From contig CAXORL010000002.1 of NCBI GenBank assembly GCA_964211495.1, positions 310,001 through 374,000 on the forward strand: a stretch of 64,000 nucleotides of DNA. Reading direction: 5' to 3'. How positions within the stretch are numbered: the first letter of the stretch is position 1; every line of letters begins with the position of its first letter. Position numbers and translations under genes: made by a program. Positions 52,922 through 60,716 of this stretch are shown in pieces. The notes under the pieces are model-generated. The model was given only the letters and a program-made list of their open reading frames with translations. It was not told the origin of the DNA and searched no databases. The stretch comes from Faucicola osloensis_B (GTDB lineage: Bacteria; Pseudomonadota; Gammaproteobacteria; Pseudomonadales; Moraxellaceae).

Positions 52922-53866
52922 TTAAGCGCGCGGATGATGCAGCTGATGCAGCTGTTGCAGTCTTGCTGTCGCCACATGGGTATAGATTTGGGTGGTTGAT
53001 AAATCACTGTGACCCAATAACATCTGTACACTGCGCAAGTCAGCGCCGTGATTGAGCAAATGAGTAGCAAAGGCATGACGTAAGGTATGCGGAGAAATTT
53101 CGCTGTCGATGCCGGCTTGCTTGGCGTAGCGTTTAATGACATACCAAAAGTTTTGGCGGGTCATGTAGCCGCCTTGTTGGGTCAAAAATATCGCTTGGCA
53201 GCGACTTTCTCGCCCATTTTTCATGGTACATAATTGCGGTCGCGCTACGGTCAAATAATCGGTCAATACATCAATCGCCACTTCGCCAAGGGGTACCAGC
53301 CGAGTCTTATTACCTTTGCCGGTAACCTGTAACCAGCCTGCATTGAGATTAACTTCACTTAACGATAAATGAATAAGCTCAGAGACACGCAGCCCGCACG
53401 CATAGAGCACTTCAAACATGGCTTGGTCACGCATGCCCAATGGGGTCGATGTATCTGGGCTAGCGAGTAGGGCGTCGACATCACTTTCCGATAAATCTTT
53501 GGGCAGCGCACGTCCAAGTTTTGGGGTCTTGATATGCTCACACGGATTGTCATCACGCTGATTGGCGTTGATTTGCCATAAAAAAAACTGTTTGAGCGAT
53601 GATAAGGCACGCGCTTGGCTGCGCGCTGTTTTGCCTTGTTTATAGAGCGCCGCTAGGCAAGCCAACACGTCACTGGCTTCCCAACGGGTGATGGCTTTGC
53701 TACAGGTGGTTTCGCACAGCATCAAGTCACGAATATAAGCATTGCGCGTATTGGTGGCAAGTCCTCGCGTTAGCAATTCTTGGCGAAACTGCTGAATATA
53801 ACTGGGCTCATCATGAAGGTGTAAGGCTTTGACTTGGCGGGGTTGGCGCGCGGCGACTTGGGACAT
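52922..53866 (-). CDS. xerD: Site-specific tyrosine recombinase XerD
   Basis: A 314-residue recombinase that resolves chromosome dimers at dif with XerC. The N-terminal SAM-like domain is followed by the catalytic domain: Arg in ACGLRVSEL, Lys in TGKGNKTRLVPLG, HxLRHAFATHLLNHGADLR with His and Arg, the LLGHSDLSTTQIYTHV stretch and the nucleophile Tyr. The C-terminal LHQLHHPRA is the XerD-type tail. It is slightly longer than E. coli XerD (298) at the N-terminus. Its 3' end approaches rlmA convergently. Confidence 0.95.
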   Translation of the reverse strand: MSQVAARQPRQVKALHLHDEPSYIQQFRQELLTRGLATNTRNAYIRDLMLCETTCSKAITRWEASDVLACLAALYKQGKTARSQARALSSLKQFFLWQINANQRDDNPCEHIKTPKLGRALPKDLSESDVDALLASPDTSTPLGMRDQAMFEVLYACGLRVSELIHLSLSEVNLNAGWLQVTGKGNKTRLVPLGEVAIDVLTDYLTVARPQLCTMKNGRESRCQAIFLTQQGGYMTRQNFWYVIKRYAKQAGIDSEISPHTLRHAFATHLLNHGADLRSVQMLLGHSDLSTTQIYTHVATARLQQLHQLHHPRA

Positions 53867-53902
53867 AAATGACTTGAAATCTCGAGATAAGGGGGCGTTT
53901 TT

Positions 53903-54175
53903 TTAACCAGCTTTTTTCTTAATCCAGTAATGATACACATTGGCATACGGATCAGGATTTTGGTGTTGTTGCGGGTTGATGATGTCTTGCTGCTCGATAA
54001 GTTCATGCCCCAGATGACGACAAAAATTGGGGATATCGCGCGTGGTCGCAGGGTCAGTGGCGATGACGTGAATCACTTCCCCTGACTGCGCTTTACGAAC
54101 GGTTTTATGCAGCAGCATAATCGGCTCTGGGCAAATTAGCCCTTGGGTATCGAGTTGGTAATTGGCATCAGGCAT
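53903..54175 (-). CDS. tusA: Sulfurtransferase TusA
   Basis: A 90-residue sulfur carrier with active-site Cys15 in LDTQGLICPEPIMLLHK and the DPATTRDIPNFCRHLGHEL region typical of TusA. In E. coli it passes sulfur from IscS to TusD for tRNA 2-thiouridine and to other pathways. Length is slightly above E. coli (81). Its start overlaps the preceding membrane-protein gene by 8 bases, so the two are coupled. Confidence 0.93.
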   Translation of the reverse strand: MPDANYQLDTQGLICPEPIMLLHKTVRKAQSGEVIHVIATDPATTRDIPNFCRHLGHELIEQQDIINPQQHQNPDPYANVYHYWIKKKAG

Positions 54176-54620
54176 GTTGAGTCTCTGTTTGTAGACTTTC
54201 TTGGATAAAATTAAAAAAACGGGTTAAATTGGCTTTAAACATAAAAGCCACCCCAATCCAGGCGGCTAGGGCGACATAGCTACTGATGGCAAACAAGCCA
54301 AATCCCATACCGATAAACAGCGCAAGCATGCTCGGTTGGCTTAAACGGTAACGGTATAAAATAAACGCCACATAGCAGGATAGCGGTATGGTCAGTCCAA
54401 CGAGTCCGTAAGGCACCCAATGAAACAAAGTATAAATCGTTTGACTGTCCTTAAACTGTGACAAGCTCTTTAGGGTACCAAATAGTAAAAATAGCGCAAT
54501 TGCCAAATAAACCAGATAAATTGACCATTTGTTGAGTCGCTGTGCGTGTTCAATCAAACCAATAACAGGGGCAGAAAAGCCTTTGGTCGTTGGCGTAGCA
54601 GGTGCATTTAATTGAGTCAT
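54168..54620 (-). CDS. Unknown four-helix membrane protein
   Basis: A 150-residue protein I do not recognise. Four hydrophobic helices are visible (about 32-49, 68-88, 99-115 and 117-132), with a short charged N-terminal tail. It overlaps tusA by 8 bases downstream and ruvX by 4 bases upstream on the same strand, so it is translated as part of a compact tusA/ruvX/yqgE operon. A link to sulfur or to ruvX cannot be read from the sequence. Confidence 0.75.
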   Translation of the reverse strand: MTQLNAPATPTTKGFSAPVIGLIEHAQRLNKWSIYLVYLAIALFLLFGTLKSLSQFKDSQTIYTLFHWVPYGLVGLTIPLSCYVAFILYRYRLSQPSMLALFIGMGFGLFAISSYVALAAWIGVAFMFKANLTRFFNFIQESLQTETQHA

Positions 54621-55102
54621 GATAACAGCGCTCCTTCGCCACTTCTAAGCCAACTGCCGAGCATAATCGCTGAGGCGATACTATCAATCGGCTCTTTGTC
54701 ACTTTTGATTAGACCATATTCCCAAGCCAAATTTTTGGCTTCACGGCTAGTTAAGCGCTCATCCGCCAAAATAATCGGCCGTGGTCGATGCGCTTCTTCG
54801 AGATGGTGCTTGAGCCTACGAGCAAATTTTTTGGCACGATTGCCAAGCTCAGATGCACTGCCATCCATATTCAGTGGCAAACCGATGATGATGGTACTCA
54901 CTTGCCATGACTCGATAATTTTTAGCAATTCATCCCAATTGGGTTTGCCGTTATCCATTTTAAACTGCATCAACGGGCTTGCGGTCTGGGTTAAGGTATT
55001 GCCCAAGGCGATACCCATTTTTGCAATACCAAAATCAAGCCCCATCACCGTTTCGACAGTGTGGGTGTGATGGGTATCTTGCGGCTTATTTAGGTTAAGC
55101 AT
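54617..55102 (-). CDS. ruvX: Holliday junction resolvase-like protein YqgF/RuvX
   Basis: A 161-residue RNase H-fold protein. GLDFGIAKMGIALGN (21-35) holds the first Asp, IIIGLPLNMDGSASELGNRA the second motif, DERLTSREA the third, and DSIASAIML the final acidic motif. E. coli YqgF is needed for 16S rRNA 5' end processing; DNA junction activity was an early proposal. The N-terminus is about 16 residues longer than E. coli (138). It overlaps yqgE by 8 bases, the usual yqgE-yqgF pair. Confidence 0.93.
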   Translation of the reverse strand: MLNLNKPQDTHHTHTVETVMGLDFGIAKMGIALGNTLTQTASPLMQFKMDNGKPNWDELLKIIESWQVSTIIIGLPLNMDGSASELGNRAKKFARRLKHHLEEAHRPRPIILADERLTSREAKNLAWEYGLIKSDKEPIDSIASAIMLGSWLRSGEGALLS

Positions 55103-55661
55103 GGCCGATATCCGTACTCAGTTTGTTAAAATCGACGCCCAACTGCTGAGCGGCGACTTGCCAGCGAGTCCGATGGTCGATATCAAACAATAGCCCCATT
55201 GATGCCGGCAAAACAAACCAATCGCCTTGGTTGATTTCTTCTTCTAGCTGCCCTTTTCCCCAGCTGGCATGACCCAGACAAAGCTCAAAATGCTCAACGC
55301 CTTGACCATTGGCGATACTTTGTAAAATATCCTTGCTAGTGGTTATACAGACGTTTTCGGTGATGGCAAACGAAGATACCCAATCGGGCTGTCCCGTATG
55401 GAGCACAAACCCAACTTCCGGGTTCATAGGACCTCCATCTAAGGGTAATTTTCGGTGCAAGTCGGTGATGGTCACATCAATATTTAATTCTTCAAATAGT
55501 TTGGCAACGTTGCTGGTTTCGATGGGTTTGTTAATTACTAGCCCTAACGTGCCTTGTTGGTCTTGACGGCAAATATAGACCAAAGATTGATAGAAAATCC
55601 CGCCGTCAATATTGGGCGAAGCTATCAAAAAATGGTTGGTAAGATTTTGGTTTTTTGACAT
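55095..55661 (-). CDS. yqgE: YqgE/AlgH family protein
   Basis: A 188-residue protein of unknown biochemical role. NHFLIASPNIDGGIFYQSLVYIC and GTLGLVINKP at the N-terminus and GHASWGKGQLEEEI in the second half are family hallmarks. It is paired with ruvX as in many proteobacteria. The name AlgH comes from a Pseudomonas alginate link. A four-copy tandem repeat lies between recN and this start. Confidence 0.93.
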   Translation of the reverse strand: MSKNQNLTNHFLIASPNIDGGIFYQSLVYICRQDQQGTLGLVINKPIETSNVAKLFEELNIDVTITDLHRKLPLDGGPMNPEVGFVLHTGQPDWVSSFAITENVCITTSKDILQSIANGQGVEHFELCLGHASWGKGQLEEEINQGDWFVLPASMGLLFDIDHRTRWQVAAQQLGVDFNKLSTDIGHA

Positions 55662-55691
55662 TCAGTGGCATACCTAATTAAAAGCGGCAAA

Positions 55692-55755
55692 CATTAAAAA
55701 CAATAAGCATTAAAAACAATAAGCATTAAAAATGATAAACATTAAAAGCGACAAG
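55692..55755. repeat. Four 16-bp tandem repeats upstream of yqgE
   Basis: Units start at 55692, 55708, 55724 and 55740. The first two are identical (CATTAAAAACAATAAG); the third (CATTAAAAATGATAAA) and fourth (CATTAAAAGCGACAAG) have diverged. The array fills most of the gap between recN and yqgE, so copy-number change could alter their spacing or expression. Confidence 0.85.
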
Positions 55756-55765
55756 CAATCTTAAA

Positions 55766-57472
55766 TTAACTGACACGGCGACTTGCTAGCAAGCTGCGCG
55801 CGTGTTTGAGCGTGTCTTCGGTGATATTGACCCCGCCCGACATGCGCGCTAATTCCTGCACTTGGTCATCACCCGACAGGATTTTTAAGTGAGACTGCGC
55901 TTTCTCTTGCTGGGTTTTGTACACCAAAATATGCTGATGGGCTTGTGCCGCGACTTGCGATTGATGAGTGATCGCAATGATTTGTTGTTCTTCACCCAGC
56001 TCACGCAGTAATTCGCCCACCACTTGCGCCGTGCCACCACTGATACCCACATCTACTTCATCAAATACCAATAACTGACGGGTGGTGGTTGCCATATCGG
56101 TCGTCGTATTACGGCAAACCCCTTGCGCATCAATGACTTGCATGATAAGCGCTAGCCGTGATAATTCACCGCCTGAGGCAATTTTGTGAATCGGTTGCAT
56201 CGGCATACCGACATTGGCACTAAATAGCAAATCGATTTGCGATAACCCGATACTTTGCGGTTTATCCAGTGGGGTAAATTCAAATGCTGCTTGCACATTG
56301 GGCAATGCCAATGCTTTTAACCGTGCGACTAGGGCTTCAGCTAATGTCGTGGCATTGGCTTGGCGACTGTCATCCAACGCTTGGGCTTTTTGCAGATAGA
56401 TTTGATAAGCTTCTTCAATTTGCTCTGCCATCGCTTCAGGCGACATCACCGATTGCAAATCATCTAATTGCTGTTGCCAGGCTTGGCTGTCTTCAACAAG
56501 GGTTTCAGGGGTGGTGTGATATTTACGCGCCAGTCGGTGGAACGTCGATAACTGCTCATCAAGCAGTGCTAACCGCTTGGGGTCAAGGCTTTGTCCTTCC
56601 GCATAATTGCTCAGGGTGCTAGCAACTTCAGTGATTTGGGTGTGTGCTGAGTACAACTGTTCAACGCAATCCGCATAGGTTTGGCTAAGCTCGGTCTGCG
56701 CTTCACACAGTTTAATCGCCCGATTAAGCAGGCTTACCACATCGGGCTCATCGCTGTCATTATCCAGTAATTGTACTGACAAGGCGGCTTGCTGCATGAG
56801 GTTTTCAAGGTTAGATAATTCATCGTATTCAGCTTCAAGTTCACTGTATAAGACAGTGGCAATTGGCTCAATATCGGCTAATTGATTGCTCAATAGCTCA
56901 ATTTTTTGCTGGCGCAATTGCTCGTCTTTGGCGTGCTGCGCGGCTTGTGATTTAAGGCGTTCGTACTGCAAAAAAGCCTGTTTCACGTCGTTTGCTTGGC
57001 TATTTAAGCCCGTGGCACTATCCAGCCATTCCATCACAAATTGCGGACGCAGCAAACTTTGCTGGGCATGTTGGCTGTGAATATTCACCAGTAACCCACC
57101 TAAAGTTTTAAGCTCATTCATACTAATGGGCATGCCATTGAGCCAAGCTTTACTACGAAGCGTACCGTTTTGGTTGGCAAGTTGCCGGCGAATCAGCAGC
57201 GTATCGTCTTCAAATGGGTAATTTTGCTCACCCAGCCATGCCATGACTTCGGGTAATTGACCGATATTAAATTCTGCAAAAGCGTCTGCCGTAGTCTGTC
57301 CATGCCGAATCAAACCTGCATCACTACGACCACCCACGCACAAGGTCAAGGCGTCAAGCAACAATGATTTACCAGCACCTGTCTCGCCAGTGATAATGTT
57401 AAATCCAGCATTCATCTCAACCTCAGCATGGGTGACGAGTGCTAAATTTTGTAAGGTTAACTGTGTCAGCAT
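55766..57472 (-). CDS. recN: DNA repair protein RecN
   Basis: A 568-residue SMC-like ATPase for double-strand break repair. Walker A is GETGAGKSLLLDAL (30-43). The N-terminal half continues into two long coiled-coil arms (about 165-240 and 300-375). The C-terminal half has the ABC signature KIASGGELSRLALIMQ and Walker B LLVFDEVDVGISGGTA, then ITHQSQVAAQAHQH. Length is normal (553 in E. coli). I saw no clear LexA-type box upstream, but did not exclude one. Confidence 0.96.
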   Translation of the reverse strand: MLTQLTLQNLALVTHAEVEMNAGFNIITGETGAGKSLLLDALTLCVGGRSDAGLIRHGQTTADAFAEFNIGQLPEVMAWLGEQNYPFEDDTLLIRRQLANQNGTLRSKAWLNGMPISMNELKTLGGLLVNIHSQHAQQSLLRPQFVMEWLDSATGLNSQANDVKQAFLQYERLKSQAAQHAKDEQLRQQKIELLSNQLADIEPIATVLYSELEAEYDELSNLENLMQQAALSVQLLDNDSDEPDVVSLLNRAIKLCEAQTELSQTYADCVEQLYSAHTQITEVASTLSNYAEGQSLDPKRLALLDEQLSTFHRLARKYHTTPETLVEDSQAWQQQLDDLQSVMSPEAMAEQIEEAYQIYLQKAQALDDSRQANATTLAEALVARLKALALPNVQAAFEFTPLDKPQSIGLSQIDLLFSANVGMPMQPIHKIASGGELSRLALIMQVIDAQGVCRNTTTDMATTTRQLLVFDEVDVGISGGTAQVVGELLRELGEEQQIIAITHQSQVAAQAHQHILVYKTQQEKAQSHLKILSGDDQVQELARMSGGVNITEDTLKHARSLLASRRVS

Positions 57473-58079
57473 ATCAATCCTATCATTGACGTTAAGAGTG
57501 GCACATTGGCGGTCAAATTTGCAAAAACTTTATTGTAACCTTGTCATCAAAAGCTCACAATAATCCTAGACAAGTCTTCAAAAATCAGTAAAAATTCCAT
57601 CTAGCTGTTTCACACTAAACAATAGCATAATTGGGACAATTACAAAATAAGCAACGCAAAAATCAAATTTCCGTCAGCTGGATATTTTCTGGATATCTTT
57701 ATTGGTTATCTGTGTATAGCAATGTATAGCAATCTTTGCCAAGTCAAGTTGAGGGCGGTTTCATTGATTGTGATAAAACATAGGTTGTTATAATAGATTG
57801 TCATAAAAGTTGACTAAATTTGATGATATCCTATTGGTCTAAACAATGTCTGCATAAGGATAACGGCACATAATTTTTTATCAACCGTTATCAATCTATC
57901 GGCAATACCATTGGCTGATTGCGACAAGTCACGGACTGCGTTTGATTATAAAACCCATTTGTCGACTAAAAAAAGCGGGTTGCCGCAAAACGACCTGCCC
58001 ATCTTTATAATTCTTTATAATTTTTTATAACAAGGCAGCGTTATCAAGTCAACTGACTGTGTATTTTAAGGAGAATCTC
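57473..58079. promoter_or_regulatory. Divergent recN-ppnP intergenic region with repeats
   Basis: About 600 AT-rich bases. Towards ppnP: imperfect 13-bp direct repeats GATTGTGATAAAA (57766-57778) and GATTGTCATAAAA (57796-57808), 30 bp apart, flank TATAAT (57789-57794). Further on, TTTATAA occurs three times at 10-bp steps (58004, 58014, 58024). A hairpin GGGTTG/CGACCT lies near 57977-57997. No supported ORF or RNA gene. Confidence 0.5.
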
Positions 58080-58418
58080 ATGACGTCACCTAATCGTTTC
58101 GACCATGTATCGGTAGAAAAAATAGCGAATGTTTACTATGAAGGTCGTACTTTTAGTCGGACCGTTTGGTTTGAAGATGGACGCAAAAAAATGCTAGGAA
58201 TCGTGCTACCTTGTGATGCCAATGTGCCCGCCTATGAATTTAAAACCGACTCATCTGAACGTATCGAAATTTTGGCAGGCGAGTGTGAAGTCAAACTGGC
58301 AGGCGAGGAAGAGTTTACTTATTACCGTGCCGGTCAAGCGTTTTTGGTCGAAGGGCATAGCAGTTATGAGCTACGTAATGAAGCAGTCGTGCAGTACATT
58401 TGCCACCTAGAAGGCTAG
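58080..58418 (+). CDS. ppnP: Pyrimidine/purine nucleoside phosphorylase PpnP
   Basis: A 112-residue cupin-fold enzyme (DUF1255, YaiE) that phosphorolyses several nucleosides. Family features include the N-terminal FDHVSVEKIANVYYEGR, KKMLGIVLPCD, the SSERIEILAGECEV turn and AGQAFLVEGHSSYEL. I start at the ATG at 58080 behind AAGGAGA; an in-frame start at 58059 precedes that ribosome-binding site and is unlikely. Length is close to E. coli (94). It recycles nucleosides. Confidence 0.93.
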   Translation: MTSPNRFDHVSVEKIANVYYEGRTFSRTVWFEDGRKKMLGIVLPCDANVPAYEFKTDSSERIEILAGECEVKLAGEEEFTYYRAGQAFLVEGHSSYELRNEAVVQYICHLEG

Positions 58419-58478
58419 CGGATAATATACAAGGCTAGGGGCAAGGCAAATATAAAATCGAAAAAAGGGTCATCAATC

Positions 58479-59255
58479 ATGGCAAAACCGAGTTATTTTT
58501 ATGGCATTCATGCCGTGCAATCCATCTTGCAACACCGCGGTATCGATGGGTTGACACTCTTTATTCAAGACGGTAAAAAACAAGATGATGCCACGGTAGC
58601 TAACATCACTGAGCTTGCCCAAACTTACGGGATTGCGATACAAATCAGCGCCAAAGACAAACTCACCAAGCTTGCAGAAAGTCCGCAGCATCAAGGCGTG
58701 GTATTACAAGCCCGCCCCGCTGAACTCCAAGATGAAGCAGATCTTAAATACCTCGTTGACAAACACCAAGCCGAGCGAAAACCGCTATTGCTACTGGTGC
58801 TTGATCAAATCACCGACCCGAACAACCTTGGCGCGTGTTTGCGTACCGCCGTGGCAATGGGTGTCTCAGCCGTTATTATTCCCAAAAATCATAGCTCAAG
58901 CATCACCCCAGCCGTGGCAAAAGTCGCTGTCGGTGCGGTGGAATTAATGCCTTTTATCCAAGTCACTAATCTTGCGCGTACGCTCACTGACATCAAAAAA
59001 CAAGGGGTGTTTGTGTTTGGTACGGCACTCGATGACACGGCAAAGTCCGTGCAAGAATGTGATTTGACAGGTGATGTGGCGATTGTGATGGGCTCAGAAG
59101 GTGACGGTATTCGCCGTTTGACCGCAGATACCTGCGACCAGCTGGTTTATATCCCGATGCCCGGCAATGACCATGGGCAAATCCAAAGCTTAAATGTCAG
59201 TGTCGCCACTGGCATGGTACTGTACGAAGCCAGTCGCCAGCGCTCTAGGAAATAA
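58479..59255 (+). CDS. rlmB: 23S rRNA (guanosine(2251)-2'-O)-methyltransferase RlmB
   Basis: A 258-residue SPOUT methyltransferase of the SpoU class that methylates G2251 in the peptidyl-transferase centre P loop. The N-terminal part (1-75) is the rRNA-binding substrate domain, with FYGIHAVQSIL. The knotted domain has LDQITDPNNLGACLRTA, IVMGSEGDGIRRLT and IPMPG...QSLNVSVATGM, the three SpoU motifs. Length is typical (243-260). Confidence 0.95.
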   Translation: MAKPSYFYGIHAVQSILQHRGIDGLTLFIQDGKKQDDATVANITELAQTYGIAIQISAKDKLTKLAESPQHQGVVLQARPAELQDEADLKYLVDKHQAERKPLLLLVLDQITDPNNLGACLRTAVAMGVSAVIIPKNHSSSITPAVAKVAVGAVELMPFIQVTNLARTLTDIKKQGVFVFGTALDDTAKSVQECDLTGDVAIVMGSEGDGIRRLTADTCDQLVYIPMPGNDHGQIQSLNVSVATGMVLYEASRQRSRK

Positions 59256-59267
59256 TGAGAAATTAAA

Positions 59268-59942
59268 ATGGGCTTTAATTTTCATCAAAGCACAATATTT
59301 AAAGATGCATTAGATAGAGAATTCCGATTTTTCGACGTCTATCAAGCCCAAAGCCAACCGAGTTATCAAACATTGATAACGTTTTTTGTGATTGATAATC
59401 AAATTACTTCTCAAGCCATTTCAATTTATCGACAGCAAGTGAATTGTAAGCAATTGATTGCTATACAAGTTGATGAGCAACTAGATAAAGAGATTTTAGC
59501 ATTAGCTGATAATGTTATTTACTGCCGTGATAATCAAGTTGAAAACGTCTTTAAAGCCTTTGATATGATGTTAGCTGATTATGGATTTATCTATTTAAAT
59601 GCTATGGATGTTGAGTATTTTTTGCAAAAGAACCGTTATTTAATATTTGTTGAATATTGTCAAACTGGGCAAAATATAGCAGAGTTAATTGATAATAATT
59701 TGAAAAAGGTTCTATCGAGAAAGCCAAATTCTAAAGTTAATGGCGTTTTGATAGTTGAAATCGCACAATCAGAAGTTTATGGTTTTGAAAATCATGGACA
59801 AGTTATACAAGGCATTGTAAATAGTGGCTTGTTAACAGAAACTGACGATATATTCACTGCGATAAATTTTCAAGAAGCTGAAAATATTTGGGAAGATGGA
59901 GAAATAGGTCATTATCTAAAAGTCTTTTTTGGATTTAATTGA
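59268..59942 (+). CDS. FtsZ-like protein lacking the GTP-binding half
   Basis: A 224-residue protein I do not recognise by name. Residues 62-224 follow the second half of FtsZ in order: strand QLIAIQV, then ADNVIYCRDN where FtsZ has 'vD-liviPN', an AFDMM helix, the GFIYLNAMDVEYFL stretch matching 'GLInlDFADVRtvm', a CQTGQN turn matching 'GxasGENR', and NGVLIVEI matching 'GvLlNITgg', ending in VFFGF like 'viaTGF'. The GGGTGTG signature and the first GTPase half are missing. I infer a degenerate or truncated tubulin/FtsZ fold. It is AT-rich compared with rlmB and the ktr genes. Confidence 0.55.
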   Translation: MGFNFHQSTIFKDALDREFRFFDVYQAQSQPSYQTLITFFVIDNQITSQAISIYRQQVNCKQLIAIQVDEQLDKEILALADNVIYCRDNQVENVFKAFDMMLADYGFIYLNAMDVEYFLQKNRYLIFVEYCQTGQNIAELIDNNLKKVLSRKPNSKVNGVLIVEIAQSEVYGFENHGQVIQGIVNSGLLTETDDIFTAINFQEAENIWEDGEIGHYLKVFFGFN

Positions 59943-59963
59943 ATAGCTTAAAAGGTGTTTATC

Positions 59964-60689
59964 GTGAGTTTGAAGCAACAATTATTTAATCGTTATTTAG
60001 CAATAGTAAAAGAAAATCAAGAGTTTTTAGACAGCACTTTAGGTATAGAGAAATTATCTAAATTATTTTTAACGCCTGTAACTGATAACTATGAAAGCGC
60101 AAAAAATAAAATTATGATAGTTGGTAGAGAAACAAATGATTGGCTGACCAGCAATAAGCAGTTCAATTCCAACGTTTACGATGAAGATTATATCCAAAAA
60201 TTAATGGATAAAAGTCATAGTTACTTTGTTAAAACAATGGATGGCTCACAAGCTCAAGGTGCAGGTTTTTTTAATTTTCTAAAGAAAATAGCAAATAAGA
60301 GTGGTAAGGAAGGTTTGATTTGGTCGAATGTGTATGCTTTTGATTATAATAAAGGGCACATTAACAACTCAAAAAATAAAAATTTAATTAATGGGGTTGT
60401 AAAAATTTCTGAAGAATTATTAAAAGCCCAAATTGAAATTTTAAAACCCGATTATATTATTTTTGCAACGGGTAATGAAGGTATAGAAGTTCGAAGACAG
60501 TATTTTCCAAATGATAAATTAACGGATAAGAAGCCAGTTGAAGGTTTCGAAGTTGAAGATTTATGGTCTTTTAAGTTGCCAGATAATGATGCTATCTGCT
60601 ATAGACTACATCATCCATCTGCTTGGGGTAAAAAAAGAAAAAATGAAATTGAAAGCTACTTGATAGATTTATTACCGAGCAAAGAATAA
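59964..60689 (+). CDS. Uracil-DNA-glycosylase-fold protein of unknown specificity
   Basis: A 241-residue protein resembling the uracil-DNA glycosylase superfamily. Motif 1 is IMIVGRETND (50-59), where true glycosylases have GQDPY or GINPG; a WSNVYAFDYNKGHIN segment follows, then PDYIIFATGNEG, and the second motif HHPSAWGKKR begins at His216. Whether it cuts bases cannot be told from these motifs. I start at the GTG at 59964, 8 nt after AAAGG; the GTG at 59955 overlaps that site. It is AT-rich, 21 nt after the FtsZ-like gene, and they look like one insert. Confidence 0.75.
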   Translation: MSLKQQLFNRYLAIVKENQEFLDSTLGIEKLSKLFLTPVTDNYESAKNKIMIVGRETNDWLTSNKQFNSNVYDEDYIQKLMDKSHSYFVKTMDGSQAQGAGFFNFLKKIANKSGKEGLIWSNVYAFDYNKGHINNSKNKNLINGVVKISEELLKAQIEILKPDYIIFATGNEGIEVRRQYFPNDKLTDKKPVEGFEVEDLWSFKLPDNDAICYRLHHPSAWGKKRKNEIESYLIDLLPSKE

Positions 60690-60716
60690 AAATTTATCAT
60701 AAAGGAACAATAAAAA

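Noticed and set aside
52922..53866. Tyrosine recombinase as a phage or integron integrase
   Set aside because: The sequence is typical chromosomal XerD, including the LHQLHHPRA tail, and no attachment site, prophage gene or repeat flanks it.
55692..55755. Tandem repeat as a CRISPR array
   Set aside because: Units are only 16 bp and contiguous without spacers; no cas genes are nearby.
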